DNA from: Blastococcus sp. CCUG 61487
GTDB taxonomy: Bacteria; Actinomycetota; Actinomycetes; Mycobacteriales; Geodermatophilaceae
DNA: 64,000 nucleotides
Assembly: GCF_005222955.1 (NCBI RefSeq)
Contig: NZ_LWUA01000113.1
Coordinates: 1-64,000 of the forward strand
Direction of reading: 5' to 3'
The position numbers and the translations under genes were made by a program. The notes under the pieces were generated by a model. It made no database searches, was not told the origin of the DNA, and saw only the letters and a program-made list of their open reading frames with translations. Below are positions 16,917 through 27,190 of the stretch, piece by piece. Positions within the stretch are counted from its first letter, which is position 1. Every line of letters starts with the position of its first letter.

Positions 16917-19900
16917 TTGTTCGGGTACACGGCGGAGCAGGTCAGGGCGAGTTGCGGGTACCACCCCGAAGTCGCCGACGCTGCCGCTCTCGCTGCAGCT
17001 GTTCCTGGTGTCCAAGCGCTCTTTGTCGGGCCCGCCCGGCTGGAGCACCGAGACATCTTCGGCGAGGTCCGCCAACTCGCGGACCCCGAAGTGGAACTGC
17101 CCGAAGGCGTGTACTGGTTCTCTGAACCCGCGCAGACCCGCGCCATGGTCGTGTCGCGGGGGGCGTCAGCCGGTATGAGCCAGTTCGTAGAGAACAGCAC
17201 GCTCCCCGACGACCACTCCTTGCGGGACGCAGAGGCATGGATGGACCACCTCTGGGCCCTAGGAGCTGACGTCCCTGCCCCGAAATTTGCGATCAACGAC
17301 GACGCAGTCGTCATCAGTACCGGCCGCGACCACCCGGTCCGAGGCCGCCGCTTCTCCGCCGGAAAGTGGATCTACGAACTCCGCGTAGATGGGCGGATGG
17401 TCAGCTTTGGCGAGGACATGCTGACCGGCCTGCACTTCAGTGACACAGTGCACGACTGGATCAAGCAGTCGCCCGATACTGCTCGTCGGCTGAGTGCGAC
17501 CCTGACGAGAGAGAAGCTCGCCGGCGCCTTCACCGACACCCTCTTCTCGTTCCGGGCTACGCGCACCATCTTCCGGGCCTACCAGTTCCGCCCGGTCATC
17601 CGCATGCTCGAATCGGGCAAGTCCCGCATCCTCATCGCTGACGAGGTGGGCCTCGGAAAGACCATCGAGGCGGGCCTCGTGTGGACGGAGCTCGAGGCGC
17701 GGAAGTCCGCTGACCGGGTGCTCGTCGTCTGCCCGGCGTCGCTGGTGGCCAAGTGGCGCCGGGAGATGGAGGACAGGTTCGGATTCCAGCTCGTCGAGCT
17801 ATCGGGCTCAACCGCCACGGACTTCGAGCAGCGAGCGCGGGAACAGCGGCTCCCACGCCGGTTCGCGTACGTCGTCAGCCTCGAGCGGTTCCGCATGTGG
17901 GAGTCGATGGACGAGTTGTCCAGCCTGATAGGGCCATTGAGCCTGGCCATCGTCGACGAGGCGCACAACATGCGGAACGCGAGCACGGCGTCCCACCAGG
18001 CAGGCGCGCTGCTCAGCGACTGGGCTGAAGCGCTGGTCCTGCTCACGGCGACCCCGATCAACCTGCGCAACGAGGACCTCTACAACCTCCTGGAGCTCCT
18101 TGCGCCGGGCGACTTCGGTGACGTGGGGTCGTTGGAGCTGCAACTGGCGCCCAACGTCGTCCTGAATCGCGTCGGTAGCCTCCTCACAGCGCCCGGCGCG
18201 TCCGGCGCGGCTCGGCAGCGCGCCCTGGACGAGATGCGTTCCCTTTCCATGGGACGCCCGCTCATCAGGCGGAGCGAATTCGCGTCACTGCGCGAGCTGG
18301 TCGGCCGTGACCAGTTGAGTGCACGGCAGATCGTGCAGGCACGCCGGTACCTGAACGAGCTCAACGTCCTTTCCTCGGTCTTCACCCGCACCCGACGTAT
18401 GGAGGTGGATGAGAAAAAGGCAGTGCGGCAGGCCACGGACGCCCAAGTGGTGTGGACACCGGCGGAGTCCCGGTTCTACGACGAGTACGTCACGTGGTGC
18501 CGGAACCGAGCCGCGGCCGCTGGTCAGCCGGCCGGCTTCGCGATGCAAATGCCACTTCGTCTGGCCTCGGCCTGCCTTCCGGCCGCCAGAGATGCCGTCC
18601 TGCGGTGGAGCACTCCGGAGGAGGTCACCGACGAGGACTCGACCGCCGTCCCGCTAGCCACCGCGAAGCCGCCGATACTCCGACCCCACGTCGAACTGTT
18701 GAAGGCAGCGGAGGCGATCGCCGGTGTCGACAGCAAGTTCGACACTGTGGTCCCAAAGCTGCTGGAGGTCATCGACTCTGGGCGTCAAGCCCTTCTCTTC
18801 ACCTTCTCTCGGCCGACGCTCGCTTACCTCGAAGCTCGCCTTCGCGACCGCTGCCGGGTCGCAGTCCTCCACGGTGGGATCGACCGCGACCGCAGGAACC
18901 AGGTCATTGCCGACTTCCGTGCTGGTCTGTACGACCTCGTGCTTGCCAACAAGGTGGCCAGCGAGGGCTTGGACTTCGAGTTCTGCTCCGTGATCGTGAA
19001 CTACGACTTGCCGTGGAATCCAATGGAGGTCGAGCAGCGCATCGGACGGATCGACCGTATCGGGCAAGCGGAGGAGAGGATCTCGATCCTCAACGTGTGG
19101 TGCCGTGCCGCGCTGGACGACCGCATCAAGCAGCGACTTCTCGACCGGATCGGCGTCTTCGAGGGGAGCATCGGCGCGCTGGAACCGATCGTCACAGGTC
19201 AGCTCAAGGCACTCCAGGACGTCGTCTTCGACTTCGAATTGAGCGACGAGCAGCGGGCGGCCAAAGCGGACTACGCGCTCGCCGCGATCGAGGAGCAGCG
19301 CAGCAGTCTCGAGGATCTGGCGACGGCGACACCGTTCTTGCTCGGCGCGTCGACGGATGACGTCGCCGGTCTAGAGCGGAACCTCATCGCCTCCGGGCGG
19401 TATGTCGGCGCCGCAGAACTCCGGCACCTTCTCGAGGACTGGGCCACGCTGTGCCAGGCGCCCTCTCCGGTTGTGGTGGACGGTGGCGCGGGGCTGCGCT
19501 TCCGCGGTAACCGCGACATGGCCGACCGGCTGTACCGCCTGGTCGTCGATGAACGGCTGAGCCGCGAAGAGGCGGCTCCTTACGAGCGCGCGCTCCGGAA
19601 CGAGGAGGAGCTGCACCTGGTGCTGGACCAGGAGACCGCGCGGACGAGCCAGACGATGGATCTGCTGTCGGCGCGGCACCCGCTCGTGCTGGCCGCTGCC
19701 AACGTGCCTGAACACCGTCGAGCCCGCTTTGCCGTTGTTCGGGTGACGGCTCAGGGAGAGCTGCCCCCGGGCACCTTCGTCGTCCAGCTCGCGGTGGCGC
19801 GATGGCAAGCCCCCCGCCCCGGGCAGGAGATCTGGGGGACCGCAGTCAACGCAGAGGGCCGTCTCGTGGGGGACGAGTACGTGGACGCGCTGCTCGCACG

Positions 19901-20276
19901 GCTGGCGGCCGGAGAGCTGGCAGAGGGGCGCCAGCCGTTGCCTCAGTCGCTCGACAGGTGCGTACACACCTTGCAGGAGCTGATGGACGACCGCATGCTG
20001 CGCGAGAACGAGCGCCGGCGAAACGAGATCTCCTCGCTGATCGAGTCCCGCCGAGTCCTGCTGGAGAATCAGCACGAGAGGGCGCGTGCGTCGATTCGGG
20101 CCCGCCGTCGGACCGCCCTTGAGCGCGGGAAGACGCGAGGTGTCCAGCTCTTCGACAGTCAGCTGGCGCGCCGCGAAGAGGCCCACCGGCAGACGATGCG
20201 CGACCTCGACAGGACCGCGGCGCCGGACGTGAGCGTCTCGCCGCTCGCCGTGTGCGTGCTCGAGGTGAGCGAGTGA
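16917..20276 (+). CDS. SNF2/RapA-like DEAD-box helicase
   Basis: The 1,119-residue SF2 ATPase starts at TTG 16917 (purine-rich GGGGAGCGAAGAGGA upstream). After an uncharacterised ~240-residue N-terminus it has IADEVGLGKTIEAG (about 240), VDEAHNMRN (about 347), LLTATPIN, HGGIDRDRRNQVIADF, ASEGLDFEF and QRIGRIDRIGQ (about 707). The C-terminal ~120 residues are Arg/Glu-rich and probably coiled coil. The layout resembles the SNF2 helicases of phage-defence islands, including DISARM DrmD, but the other DISARM genes are absent. The stop overlaps the GTG of the next helicase gene, so the two are co-translated. Likely role: ATP-driven tracking or remodelling on invading DNA. Confidence 0.88.
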   Translation: MFGYTAEQVRASCGYHPEVADAAALAAAVPGVQALFVGPARLEHRDIFGEVRQLADPEVELPEGVYWFSEPAQTRAMVVSRGASAGMSQFVENSTLPDDHSLRDAEAWMDHLWALGADVPAPKFAINDDAVVISTGRDHPVRGRRFSAGKWIYELRVDGRMVSFGEDMLTGLHFSDTVHDWIKQSPDTARRLSATLTREKLAGAFTDTLFSFRATRTIFRAYQFRPVIRMLESGKSRILIADEVGLGKTIEAGLVWTELEARKSADRVLVVCPASLVAKWRREMEDRFGFQLVELSGSTATDFEQRAREQRLPRRFAYVVSLERFRMWESMDELSSLIGPLSLAIVDEAHNMRNASTASHQAGALLSDWAEALVLLTATPINLRNEDLYNLLELLAPGDFGDVGSLELQLAPNVVLNRVGSLLTAPGASGAARQRALDEMRSLSMGRPLIRRSEFASLRELVGRDQLSARQIVQARRYLNELNVLSSVFTRTRRMEVDEKKAVRQATDAQVVWTPAESRFYDEYVTWCRNRAAAAGQPAGFAMQMPLRLASACLPAARDAVLRWSTPEEVTDEDSTAVPLATAKPPILRPHVELLKAAEAIAGVDSKFDTVVPKLLEVIDSGRQALLFTFSRPTLAYLEARLRDRCRVAVLHGGIDRDRRNQVIADFRAGLYDLVLANKVASEGLDFEFCSVIVNYDLPWNPMEVEQRIGRIDRIGQAEERISILNVWCRAALDDRIKQRLLDRIGVFEGSIGALEPIVTGQLKALQDVVFDFELSDEQRAAKADYALAAIEEQRSSLEDLATATPFLLGASTDDVAGLERNLIASGRYVGAAELRHLLEDWATLCQAPSPVVVDGGAGLRFRGNRDMADRLYRLVVDERLSREEAAPYERALRNEEELHLVLDQETARTSQTMDLLSARHPLVLAAANVPEHRRARFAVVRVTAQGELPPGTFVVQLAVARWQAPRPGQEIWGTAVNAEGRLVGDEYVDALLARLAAGELAEGRQPLPQSLDRCVHTLQELMDDRMLRENERRRNEISSLIESRRVLLENQHERARASIRARRRTALERGKTRGVQLFDSQLARREEAHRQTMRDLDRTAAPDVSVSPLAVCVLEVSE

Positions 20277-22285
20277 GCGCTCAAGACCCGGCTGTGTTGG
20301 CCGACGAGCGGGCCCGCAACAAGCGGTACGTGCAGACGCTCACGGACAAGGCCAACCGGGCGGTACGGACAGCGAAGCCACGTGTTTCGGTACCGGTCCG
20401 GGGCAGAAAGGGTGTCCCTCAGCTCGAACGCCCGGTCCCGCAACCCTTCGTCGGGCGCATGGCGCTGGCCAAACCTCACGAACTGCTCGACACCGACGAC
20501 GTCTACATCGGGCAATGGTTCGCCCGCGAGCGAGACTTCGTCGTCATCAGCTGGGCCGCGCCTGCGGCCGATGCGTTCTACGGCCATGGAGCAGACGCGG
20601 ACCTGCTAGGTGACGTCCAAGTCACCCGTGCGTTCACGGCGCGCGGCGACGACATCGTGGGCTATGACGACGAACGCCGGGACTCGGGCGAAGGTGAGAC
20701 CGCTTTCGACCGCAAAGTTGCTCTGGTGGTACCGCGACCGCCACAGAGAGCCGTAAGGGCGCAGAGCAACGGCGGACAACCGGCGGTGCCTGCGCCTCGG
20801 GGGGCATCCAGCTTCAAGCCACCCCAGCCGCGGAGCGCGGAACCCGAGCCCGGCGGAGCCGTGACGAGGGCGATCGCGAAGCCGAGCGGTCCCCGCCCCT
20901 CGGATGCGGCGGCCTTGAGGCACAAGAATGCGCTGCTCCGAACGCTGGCCCAACCTCGCCGGGCAGGCTTGGACCAGGTCCTCGCCACACTGCAGCCACG
21001 CCAGCACGACCTCGTCAAGTGGGATGCCGCCCGGCCGCTCGTGGTGCAAGGGCATCCTGGCGCTGGGAAGACGATCGTCGCCGTCCACCGAGCTGCCTAC
21101 CTGGTCCATCCGGACCGAGAAGGCGCAGCGATCAGGGGGCAGGTGCTCCTCCTCGGCCCTACCGACAACTACGTGCAGCACACGGCGCGTGCGGTCCACG
21201 ATCTGGCGCCCCGGGGCGGCGTCATCGTGCGCAGCCTCGACCAGGTGTTCAGGAGGCTGATCCCGGAGCTGGATGTTCGGGGTGGGGCTGGGGATGGCCG
21301 TCCTGAGACGTATCGGGACTTCGACCTGGGGCTGGTCGAGCTGGTCGAGTCGGCTACCGACATGGTGCGCAGGCGCGGCGCGCTCGCCGGCGTCCAGACG
21401 AGGACAGAAGCCGCCCGCGTCATCTACCAGGAGATGGTCGGTAAGGCGCTCGTTGCCCCATCGGATTGGGTCCCGTACTTGCGGTCGCTTCCCGACTGGG
21501 GCACGGCGCTTCGCACCCAGCGCCTGTGGCCGCTGCTGGCCTACTGCGCGCTTGCGTCCGGGATGCACCGCTTCGCGCCGCCAGGGCACGTCATCGTCGA
21601 CGAGGCGCAAGACGTGCGACCGATCGAATGGCGGATCTTGCGCCACTTGGTGCGCGAGGAGGCCGGCTGGACCCTCGTCGGTGACATGAACCAGCGCCGC
21701 TCGGACCACAGCAGCATGTCCTGGCAGCAGAGTCTCGAGCTTCTGGAGCTCCCCACCGACACGCACGTCGAGGACTACAGGAGCGTCTTCCGTTCGACGT
21801 CGGCCATCCACCGGTTCGCGAGCTTCCTCCTACCTCGTCACGAGCGGGACCGCATGACCGTGCAGGAAGAGGGGAGCAAGCCGGTCACCTGGAGGGTTCG
21901 TCCGGCCGACGTGGCGGCGGCCGCTGTCACAGAGGGAGCCAAGCTGGCGCGAGACCACCGAGGCGGGACGGTGGCCGTGATCGGCGTGGGGGTGGGCCCC
22001 ATCCGGTCGGCATTCGCGATGCAAGGCTGGCGGGCTCGCGCTGCGGGGAGCGACGAGTTCTCGGACGGGGAACTGACGGTGCGGGTGCTCGCGGCGGATG
22101 CGGCACGGGGATTGGAGTTCGACGGCGTCGTCGTGGTCGAGCCAAGCGACTTCCCGAAGAACTTGGGCCGCCACGGGCTCTTGTACACCAGCCTGACCCG
22201 AGCCAACCGCTCTCTAGCAGTGGTCCATTCGAAGGCGCTGCCCGACGAGCTGCGTCGCGCCCCGGCCGACCGGCTCGACCAGTAA
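20273..22285 (+). CDS. UvrD/HelD-like SF1 helicase-ATPase
   Basis: GTG 20273 overlaps the SNF2 stop (GTGA). The 670-residue protein has an N-terminal variable part with a Pro-rich linker (about residues 150-220), then GHPGAGKTIVAVHRAAYL (Walker A, about 262), HVIVDEAQDVRPIEW (Walker B, about 442), LVGDMNQR, EDYRSVFRST, ARGLEFDGVVVVEP and LYTSLTRANRSL. These are the order and spacing of HelD/UvrD-type enzymes that unwind DNA or displace proteins such as RNA polymerase. Coupling to the SNF2 gene implies a two-motor unit. A 171-base gap separates it from the lipase gene, so that cluster may have its own promoter. Confidence 0.85.
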   Translation: MSAQDPAVLADERARNKRYVQTLTDKANRAVRTAKPRVSVPVRGRKGVPQLERPVPQPFVGRMALAKPHELLDTDDVYIGQWFARERDFVVISWAAPAADAFYGHGADADLLGDVQVTRAFTARGDDIVGYDDERRDSGEGETAFDRKVALVVPRPPQRAVRAQSNGGQPAVPAPRGASSFKPPQPRSAEPEPGGAVTRAIAKPSGPRPSDAAALRHKNALLRTLAQPRRAGLDQVLATLQPRQHDLVKWDAARPLVVQGHPGAGKTIVAVHRAAYLVHPDREGAAIRGQVLLLGPTDNYVQHTARAVHDLAPRGGVIVRSLDQVFRRLIPELDVRGGAGDGRPETYRDFDLGLVELVESATDMVRRRGALAGVQTRTEAARVIYQEMVGKALVAPSDWVPYLRSLPDWGTALRTQRLWPLLAYCALASGMHRFAPPGHVIVDEAQDVRPIEWRILRHLVREEAGWTLVGDMNQRRSDHSSMSWQQSLELLELPTDTHVEDYRSVFRSTSAIHRFASFLLPRHERDRMTVQEEGSKPVTWRVRPADVAAAAVTEGAKLARDHRGGTVAVIGVGVGPIRSAFAMQGWRARAAGSDEFSDGELTVRVLAADAARGLEFDGVVVVEPSDFPKNLGRHGLLYTSLTRANRSLAVVHSKALPDELRRAPADRLDQ

Positions 22286-22456
22286 GGCTCCCAGTCGGAT
22301 CGTCGCCATCTGGTGCCGGTGACCTCGCGAGGCTGCCGAGCAAGCAGACGCCTCAGAAGCCTCGGACGAGGAAACGGAGCGTGGCGGTTCCTCTCTGTCG
22401 GTGGGCCGTGGCAGTCTGCGGCGGCGGTGAAGCAACTGGTGCGAAGGAGCTGTTGA

Positions 22457-24250
22457 TTGTCTGCGGTGCTCGTATTCCTGCACGGGGTCGGCGATGGCGA
22501 TCCGACCGGATCCTGGCTCAAGGCGCTGAACGACGGCCTTGTGGAGGCAGGGTACGAGCCGCTCGACAAGTCGCAGACAATTGCGCCGCGGTATAGCGAC
22601 CTACTGGAGACCGACGGGATCCGTGCCTCGTTGCCGGCGCGGACGTATTCGGCAAAGGACGAGGACGCTCGCCGACGGGACTACGAACGCCGGCAAGCGC
22701 GGGTGAGTCGGCTCATCGGCCACGATCCTGACGCCTGGGCAACTGGGCTCGAGGCGGTGCCCGAGGTCGTCGTCGACGTGGTGCAGAGGACCATCGTCGA
22801 CCGGCGGCTCGCCCAACTCGGCCAGGTCGATCGGTACATCGACAACGAGGGGCTTCGCGGCGCGATCCTCCGTCGCGTCCTGGAAGCGCTCCCCGCTGAG
22901 GGCGAGATCGTGATCGTCGGTCACAGCCTCGGATCGGTTGTGGCGATCGACCTGCTCGACCACCTGCCGCCGACCCTGCGGGTGCGGCGCTTGATCACTC
23001 TGGGAAGCCCGGCAGGGTCGAGCTTCATTCACAACAAGTGCGAGAGGCTCCTGAAGCGCTTCCCGTACGGCATCGTCGAGGACTGGGCCAATGTCTATGG
23101 GCGCGGAGACGTCGTGACGGCAGGGCGAGGCCTCGCCGGCACTTTCCCCGCCGCACAGGACTTCGTCGTCGCGGTCGGGCCGAGGCACTACGCGAAGGCG
23201 TACTTCGAGCACCCGTCGGTCCGCACCCTCGTCGGCGAGGCGATGCACGGGTTCCAGGACAAGAGCGTCGTGCCGGTCGAGCGCAGCGTCGAACTGCGCA
23301 TCCCGGCGCCGGTCGAGCAGGCGGTCTTCTTCCTCGCGTTCGCGCACCACGTCCGCCGCAAGATCGACGACCGCAAGGTTGCCGAGCGCTACGAGCAGGC
23401 ACTTTCCCTCGTGCAGGAGGACATGGCCAATCGGCTCAAGGTGATGCTGGTCAACGAGGGGAGGCCGGTTCCACCCCTCGTCGACACCTTGGGTGACGGG
23501 AAGCCGCCGCGTTCGCACCGTGACTGGGACCTGGATTCGGCGATCGATCCCCTGGTCCTCTGCGCGCTGTCCAACCTGGTGCAGCCCTACGACATCAACC
23601 CTGGCAAGGCCCCCACCGCGGCGCTTCGGGACATGGCTATCGAGGTCGGCATCCAGCCCGAAAGCGGGACGACGATCGGGAAGGCGATCCAGGAAGTCCG
23701 GGGAGTCCTCGAGGCCAGCTCCGGAGTCCCTTGGACGCGCATCGCCGTCGGTCTCGGGGGCGTCGCTCTCCTCGCGGCCGGCCCTCTGGGCATCGCCCTC
23801 GCAGCGCCCGTCGGGTTGTCGGGAGCGGCCGCGATCACCAGCGCTCTTGCCACCTTCGGGCCAGGAGGCATGGTGGGTGGAATCGCCCTGCTGGGCGGGC
23901 TGGCGTCGACAGGAGCTGCCGTCACCACTGGGGCGGTGGCCGCGGGGGCGGGTGACGCCCCCCTCGAGCAGATCGTCATCGACCTCACCGCCCGCATCTC
24001 CGCCGCCCGCGCCCGCCAGTTGCTGGATCTGTCGATCGATCCGATCCTCTGGTTCCACGTCGTCGCGCTTGAGGCAGAGCTAGCAGCCGAACTCAATCGA
24101 CTCGAGCCGTTGAGCGACAGCAACTCACCACGGCTCAAGGACCTGCGCCGCAAGCGTGATGTCGTTCGTCGTGCGCTCTCATACATGACGTCGAAGAACA
24201 TGCAGCCTCGGCAACTGGAGTCGGGCATAGAGGCAGAGCCGGCTGCCTGA
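22457..24250 (+). CDS. Lipase-like alpha/beta hydrolase with glycine-rich membrane region
   Basis: Starts at TTG 22457 behind AGGAG. The 597-residue protein has an early strand and oxyanion segment (VLVFLHGVGDGD, residues 5-15) and a nucleophile elbow GHSLGS (155-160, Ser157). Residues about 427-500 are a long Gly/Ala/Leu-rich run with GxxxG-type spacing, able to form two or three membrane helices. A Lys/Arg-rich helical C-terminus follows. This combination suggests membrane-directed lipid hydrolysis or pore formation, as in abortive-infection effectors; that role is inference. The last base of its TGA is the first of the DUF6361 ATG (TGATG), so the two genes are coupled. Confidence 0.75.
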   Translation: MSAVLVFLHGVGDGDPTGSWLKALNDGLVEAGYEPLDKSQTIAPRYSDLLETDGIRASLPARTYSAKDEDARRRDYERRQARVSRLIGHDPDAWATGLEAVPEVVVDVVQRTIVDRRLAQLGQVDRYIDNEGLRGAILRRVLEALPAEGEIVIVGHSLGSVVAIDLLDHLPPTLRVRRLITLGSPAGSSFIHNKCERLLKRFPYGIVEDWANVYGRGDVVTAGRGLAGTFPAAQDFVVAVGPRHYAKAYFEHPSVRTLVGEAMHGFQDKSVVPVERSVELRIPAPVEQAVFFLAFAHHVRRKIDDRKVAERYEQALSLVQEDMANRLKVMLVNEGRPVPPLVDTLGDGKPPRSHRDWDLDSAIDPLVLCALSNLVQPYDINPGKAPTAALRDMAIEVGIQPESGTTIGKAIQEVRGVLEASSGVPWTRIAVGLGGVALLAAGPLGIALAAPVGLSGAAAITSALATFGPGGMVGGIALLGGLASTGAAVTTGAVAAGAGDAPLEQIVIDLTARISAARARQLLDLSIDPILWFHVVALEAELAAELNRLEPLSDSNSPRLKDLRRKRDVVRRALSYMTSKNMQPRQLESGIEAEPAA

Positions 24251-25446
24251 TGTCTGGACTGGCGTGGCTCGACTTCTCCGCCGAAGACCAGAGGCGCACC
24301 CGCGAGATCCTCCGCTTGTTCGAGGAGACGGAGAGCCGGGACGAACTGGGCATCGGCCAGGTGCGCGACGCCTTCTCCGACCTCCTCTTCCCCGGGACGT
24401 CGGTGCTGCTCACCCGGGCTCGGTACTTCTTGATCGTGCCCTGGTGCGCTCAACATGCCGAAAAGACCGCGCATCGGGCGAACCCGCTCACGATGGATGC
24501 CGTCGAGCGAAGTGCACTGGTGGCCCTTAAGGCGTCCGCACCGGACGAGCTGGGGATCATCGGCGCACGAGCAGGCGCGGCGGTGAAGAACCTGCCTTCT
24601 GTGATCTATGCGAATGCGTTGGAGACGTACGGCATCGCCCGCAGTCCTGTCGAGTTCGTCGCCGATGACGAGGAGCAGGGCGAACACGTCACTCGGCAAG
24701 CCCTGGGTAGCTGGGTGTCCTCCTTGCCGCCCGCGCCCGTCGGCTTCCCGAAGACCGTCGAAGGAGGGGTGCGCCTCACCCGTGAGGAGGCCGCGTGGCT
24801 GTCGGAGCAGATCGCGTCGAGCACTCCCGGCAGTTACTTCACCCACCTGCTGCAATCCAGGCTTCCTGTCGACGACGTCGACTGGCCGTGGACCCACCCG
24901 GCTCTCGCGACGGCTGCACCGCAGACGCGTGTTCTCGTCCACGACGCCGAGCTGTTCTCGCTGGCCATGCATGGCGCCGCGCTCCTCTACAACCTCCTCA
25001 TCGCCGAGTGGTACGAGAAGGAGGAGCTGACCCGCGTACCGGAGCCGGTGCAGACGTACCGCGAAGCGCTCGACGTCTGGGAAGTAGAGGTGGCGTCGCA
25101 CTCGCGCCGCAGTTCGTGGGACACGAGTGCGATGTGGCAGCGCGTCATCGAGCAGAACCCACGCATCACGGCGAACGTGCGAGCGCGTCGGTTCATCAGC
25201 GACTGGCTCGACGCCTTCGTCCATGAGGAGCTCCGAGAAGTGGCGGACAGCAAAGCGCTGCGTCTCTTGGTCGCTGAGCGCGAGCGTGCGGTGAAGGGAG
25301 CGCAGTCGAGACTTCGCAACGAGAAGCTCTTGCGGAATTGGGCCGGCGCGTCGGGCAGCCGACGATTGGCCTACCGATGGGGCAACGTCGCCACGCTGAT
25401 CCGCGACATCCACGTAGGTCTGGGGGAGACCAGTGCTGGAGCCTGA
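24250..25446 (+). CDS. DUF6361 family protein
   Basis: The 398-residue protein begins with the family hallmark: SGLAWLDFSAEDQRRTREI, then RDELGIGQVRDAFSDLLFPGTS and LTRARYFLIVPW. The remainder is mostly helical with conserved tryptophans (WDTSAMWQ, ISDWLDAF) and no catalytic motif that I can identify. DUF6361 genes are recurrent neighbours of phospholipase-D-like and helicase genes, as here, which suggests a shared complex. Translation is coupled at both ends: TGATG with the lipase gene, and a 14-base overlap with the PLD gene. Biochemical function unknown. Confidence 0.85.
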   Translation: MSGLAWLDFSAEDQRRTREILRLFEETESRDELGIGQVRDAFSDLLFPGTSVLLTRARYFLIVPWCAQHAEKTAHRANPLTMDAVERSALVALKASAPDELGIIGARAGAAVKNLPSVIYANALETYGIARSPVEFVADDEEQGEHVTRQALGSWVSSLPPAPVGFPKTVEGGVRLTREEAAWLSEQIASSTPGSYFTHLLQSRLPVDDVDWPWTHPALATAAPQTRVLVHDAELFSLAMHGAALLYNLLIAEWYEKEELTRVPEPVQTYREALDVWEVEVASHSRRSSWDTSAMWQRVIEQNPRITANVRARRFISDWLDAFVHEELREVADSKALRLLVAERERAVKGAQSRLRNEKLLRNWAGASGSRRLAYRWGNVATLIRDIHVGLGETSAGA

Positions 25447-27190
25447 CGGTCGCACGCTGCTGCTGGATGCACTTCGGGCGCCGGACGGTTACGAACTCGA
25501 CTACGCGGTTGCCACGACGTTCACGCTGCACCTCGACACCGCTCTGTCCGTGCCCCTCTCGTTCCTGCCGCGCCGGCTGGCCGAGTCGGGCGACCCGATC
25601 GCGCTCATGGAAGCAGTCCGTTCCGCAGCCGATCGGCTCGACGTCTTCCACCAGGCTGGCATGGTGTCGATGCCGCCGTCGCGGTCGCCGATCTTCTCCT
25701 TCCTCGAGCCGGTCCTCCACGCCGTACGCCGCCCAAAGGCCGGCCACCTCTTTCATCCGAAGCTGTGGTTGCTCCGCTACACCGCGCCGGAGAGCGATGA
25801 CGTCCACATGCGGCTCCTCGTCCCCAGCCGCAATCTCACGGCGGATCGGAGCTGGGACCTCTGCCTGCAGCTCGACGGCTGGATCGGTAACCAGCCGAAC
25901 GCCCGGAACAAGCCGCTCGTAGACCTGATCCGCGTCCTTCCCGGGATGAGCCTGACGGCGCTGCCACGGGAGCGCGCCACTCGACTGGAGGGACTCACCG
26001 ACGACCTCCGCCGCACCCAGTGGGAATTCCCGGAGAACGTCGACGAGGTGTCCTTCGACGTCCTGGGGCTCGGGAAGCGGCTTCCGGACGACTTCTTCGT
26101 GGGCGACAACCACGTCGTCATCTCGCCGTTCTGCACGGAGGCGGGCCTCGCGACCGTCTCAGGTGGTCGCCGGGCCACCCTGATCAGCCGGCAGGAAACC
26201 TTGGATGCCCTTCCGTCAGGCACGCTCGCCGAGCACAAGGCGTTCGTGCTCGACCCGCTCACCAGCGAGGTGGTGGACCGAGGCGAAGATGCGGGGCCGA
26301 CGGCCACGGGACTCAGCGGCTTGCACGCCAAGTGCTACGTCCTCACCTACAACCGGAGGGCGTGGATCCGCGTGGGATCGCCCAACGCGACGGAGGCGGC
26401 CTTCGGCGGCAACGTCGAGCTACTGGTCTCTCTGGTCGGCTCGGCCGCCAAGCTCGGCGTCGCCGGGTTGACGGCTGAGGACGGCGGTCTGCGAAGCATC
26501 CTCAGTGAGTACTCGCCACAACCGGCAGTCGAGGAGGATGACGTCGGGAAGCGACTCGACCACCTGCTCATCGACCTGGCGTCGCAACCCTTCACCGCCA
26601 CGGTGGAGAACGAAGGTGAGCGGTACCGAGTCGTCCTCGATGGGCCGGTCGTCGTCGCCGCACCGCAGGGCACGCGCATCACCGTCGGACTAGTGACGGT
26701 TCCGCAGCTCACCGCCGACGTCCCGGCCGGGGAAGCCGTCCGAGCCACCTTCCGCCCGCTCAGCATCGACGACATCTGCGCCTTCGTGGTGATCACCGCA
26801 ACCGCGGGCGATGTCACGGCGACCGCCGTCGTCCTGGCCGACTTGATCGGCGCTCCCGCCGACCGCCTCGACGAGATCGTCGCCCGGCAGGTGGACTCCC
26901 CGGAGAAGTTCCTACACTTCCTCGCCCTGCTGCTGGGGATGGGACAGCCCGCCTGGGCACTGGCTTCCGGTCAAGGCGCTGGTGCCCAACAGCGGCCCGG
27001 CTCGACGTTCGAGGCGCCGGGCCTCCTGGAGCTGCTCATGCGCGCCCTCGTCGAGCACCCCGAGCGGCTCGACGACCTCGCGCGCCTGGTCGAGAGGCTC
27101 CAGCAAGGGGCCGGAGCCACGGTCCTGCCGCCGGGCTTCAGCGAGGTCTGGACCGTGGTCGACGCCGTCCGCAGGGAGATCGCCGCGTGA
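25433..27190 (+). CDS. Phospholipase D-like nuclease/phosphodiesterase
   Basis: GTG 25433 follows GGGGAG. The 585-residue protein carries two HxK half-sites typical of the PLD fold: FHPKLWLL (H108, K110) with downstream PSRNLT, and LHAKCYVL (H298, K300) with GSPNATEAAFGGNVE. Both halves keep the HxK and the later Asn, so it should be active as a phosphodiesterase. In defence islands such proteins are usually DNA nucleases paired with helicases. The C-terminal 250 residues form a beta-rich then helical extension. Coupled on both sides (14-base overlap upstream, GTGA downstream with the helicase), consistent with a nuclease partner for that motor. Confidence 0.87.
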   Translation: MLEPDGRTLLLDALRAPDGYELDYAVATTFTLHLDTALSVPLSFLPRRLAESGDPIALMEAVRSAADRLDVFHQAGMVSMPPSRSPIFSFLEPVLHAVRRPKAGHLFHPKLWLLRYTAPESDDVHMRLLVPSRNLTADRSWDLCLQLDGWIGNQPNARNKPLVDLIRVLPGMSLTALPRERATRLEGLTDDLRRTQWEFPENVDEVSFDVLGLGKRLPDDFFVGDNHVVISPFCTEAGLATVSGGRRATLISRQETLDALPSGTLAEHKAFVLDPLTSEVVDRGEDAGPTATGLSGLHAKCYVLTYNRRAWIRVGSPNATEAAFGGNVELLVSLVGSAAKLGVAGLTAEDGGLRSILSEYSPQPAVEEDDVGKRLDHLLIDLASQPFTATVENEGERYRVVLDGPVVVAAPQGTRITVGLVTVPQLTADVPAGEAVRATFRPLSIDDICAFVVITATAGDVTATAVVLADLIGAPADRLDEIVARQVDSPEKFLHFLALLLGMGQPAWALASGQGAGAQQRPGSTFEAPGLLELLMRALVEHPERLDDLARLVERLQQGAGATVLPPGFSEVWTVVDAVRREIAA

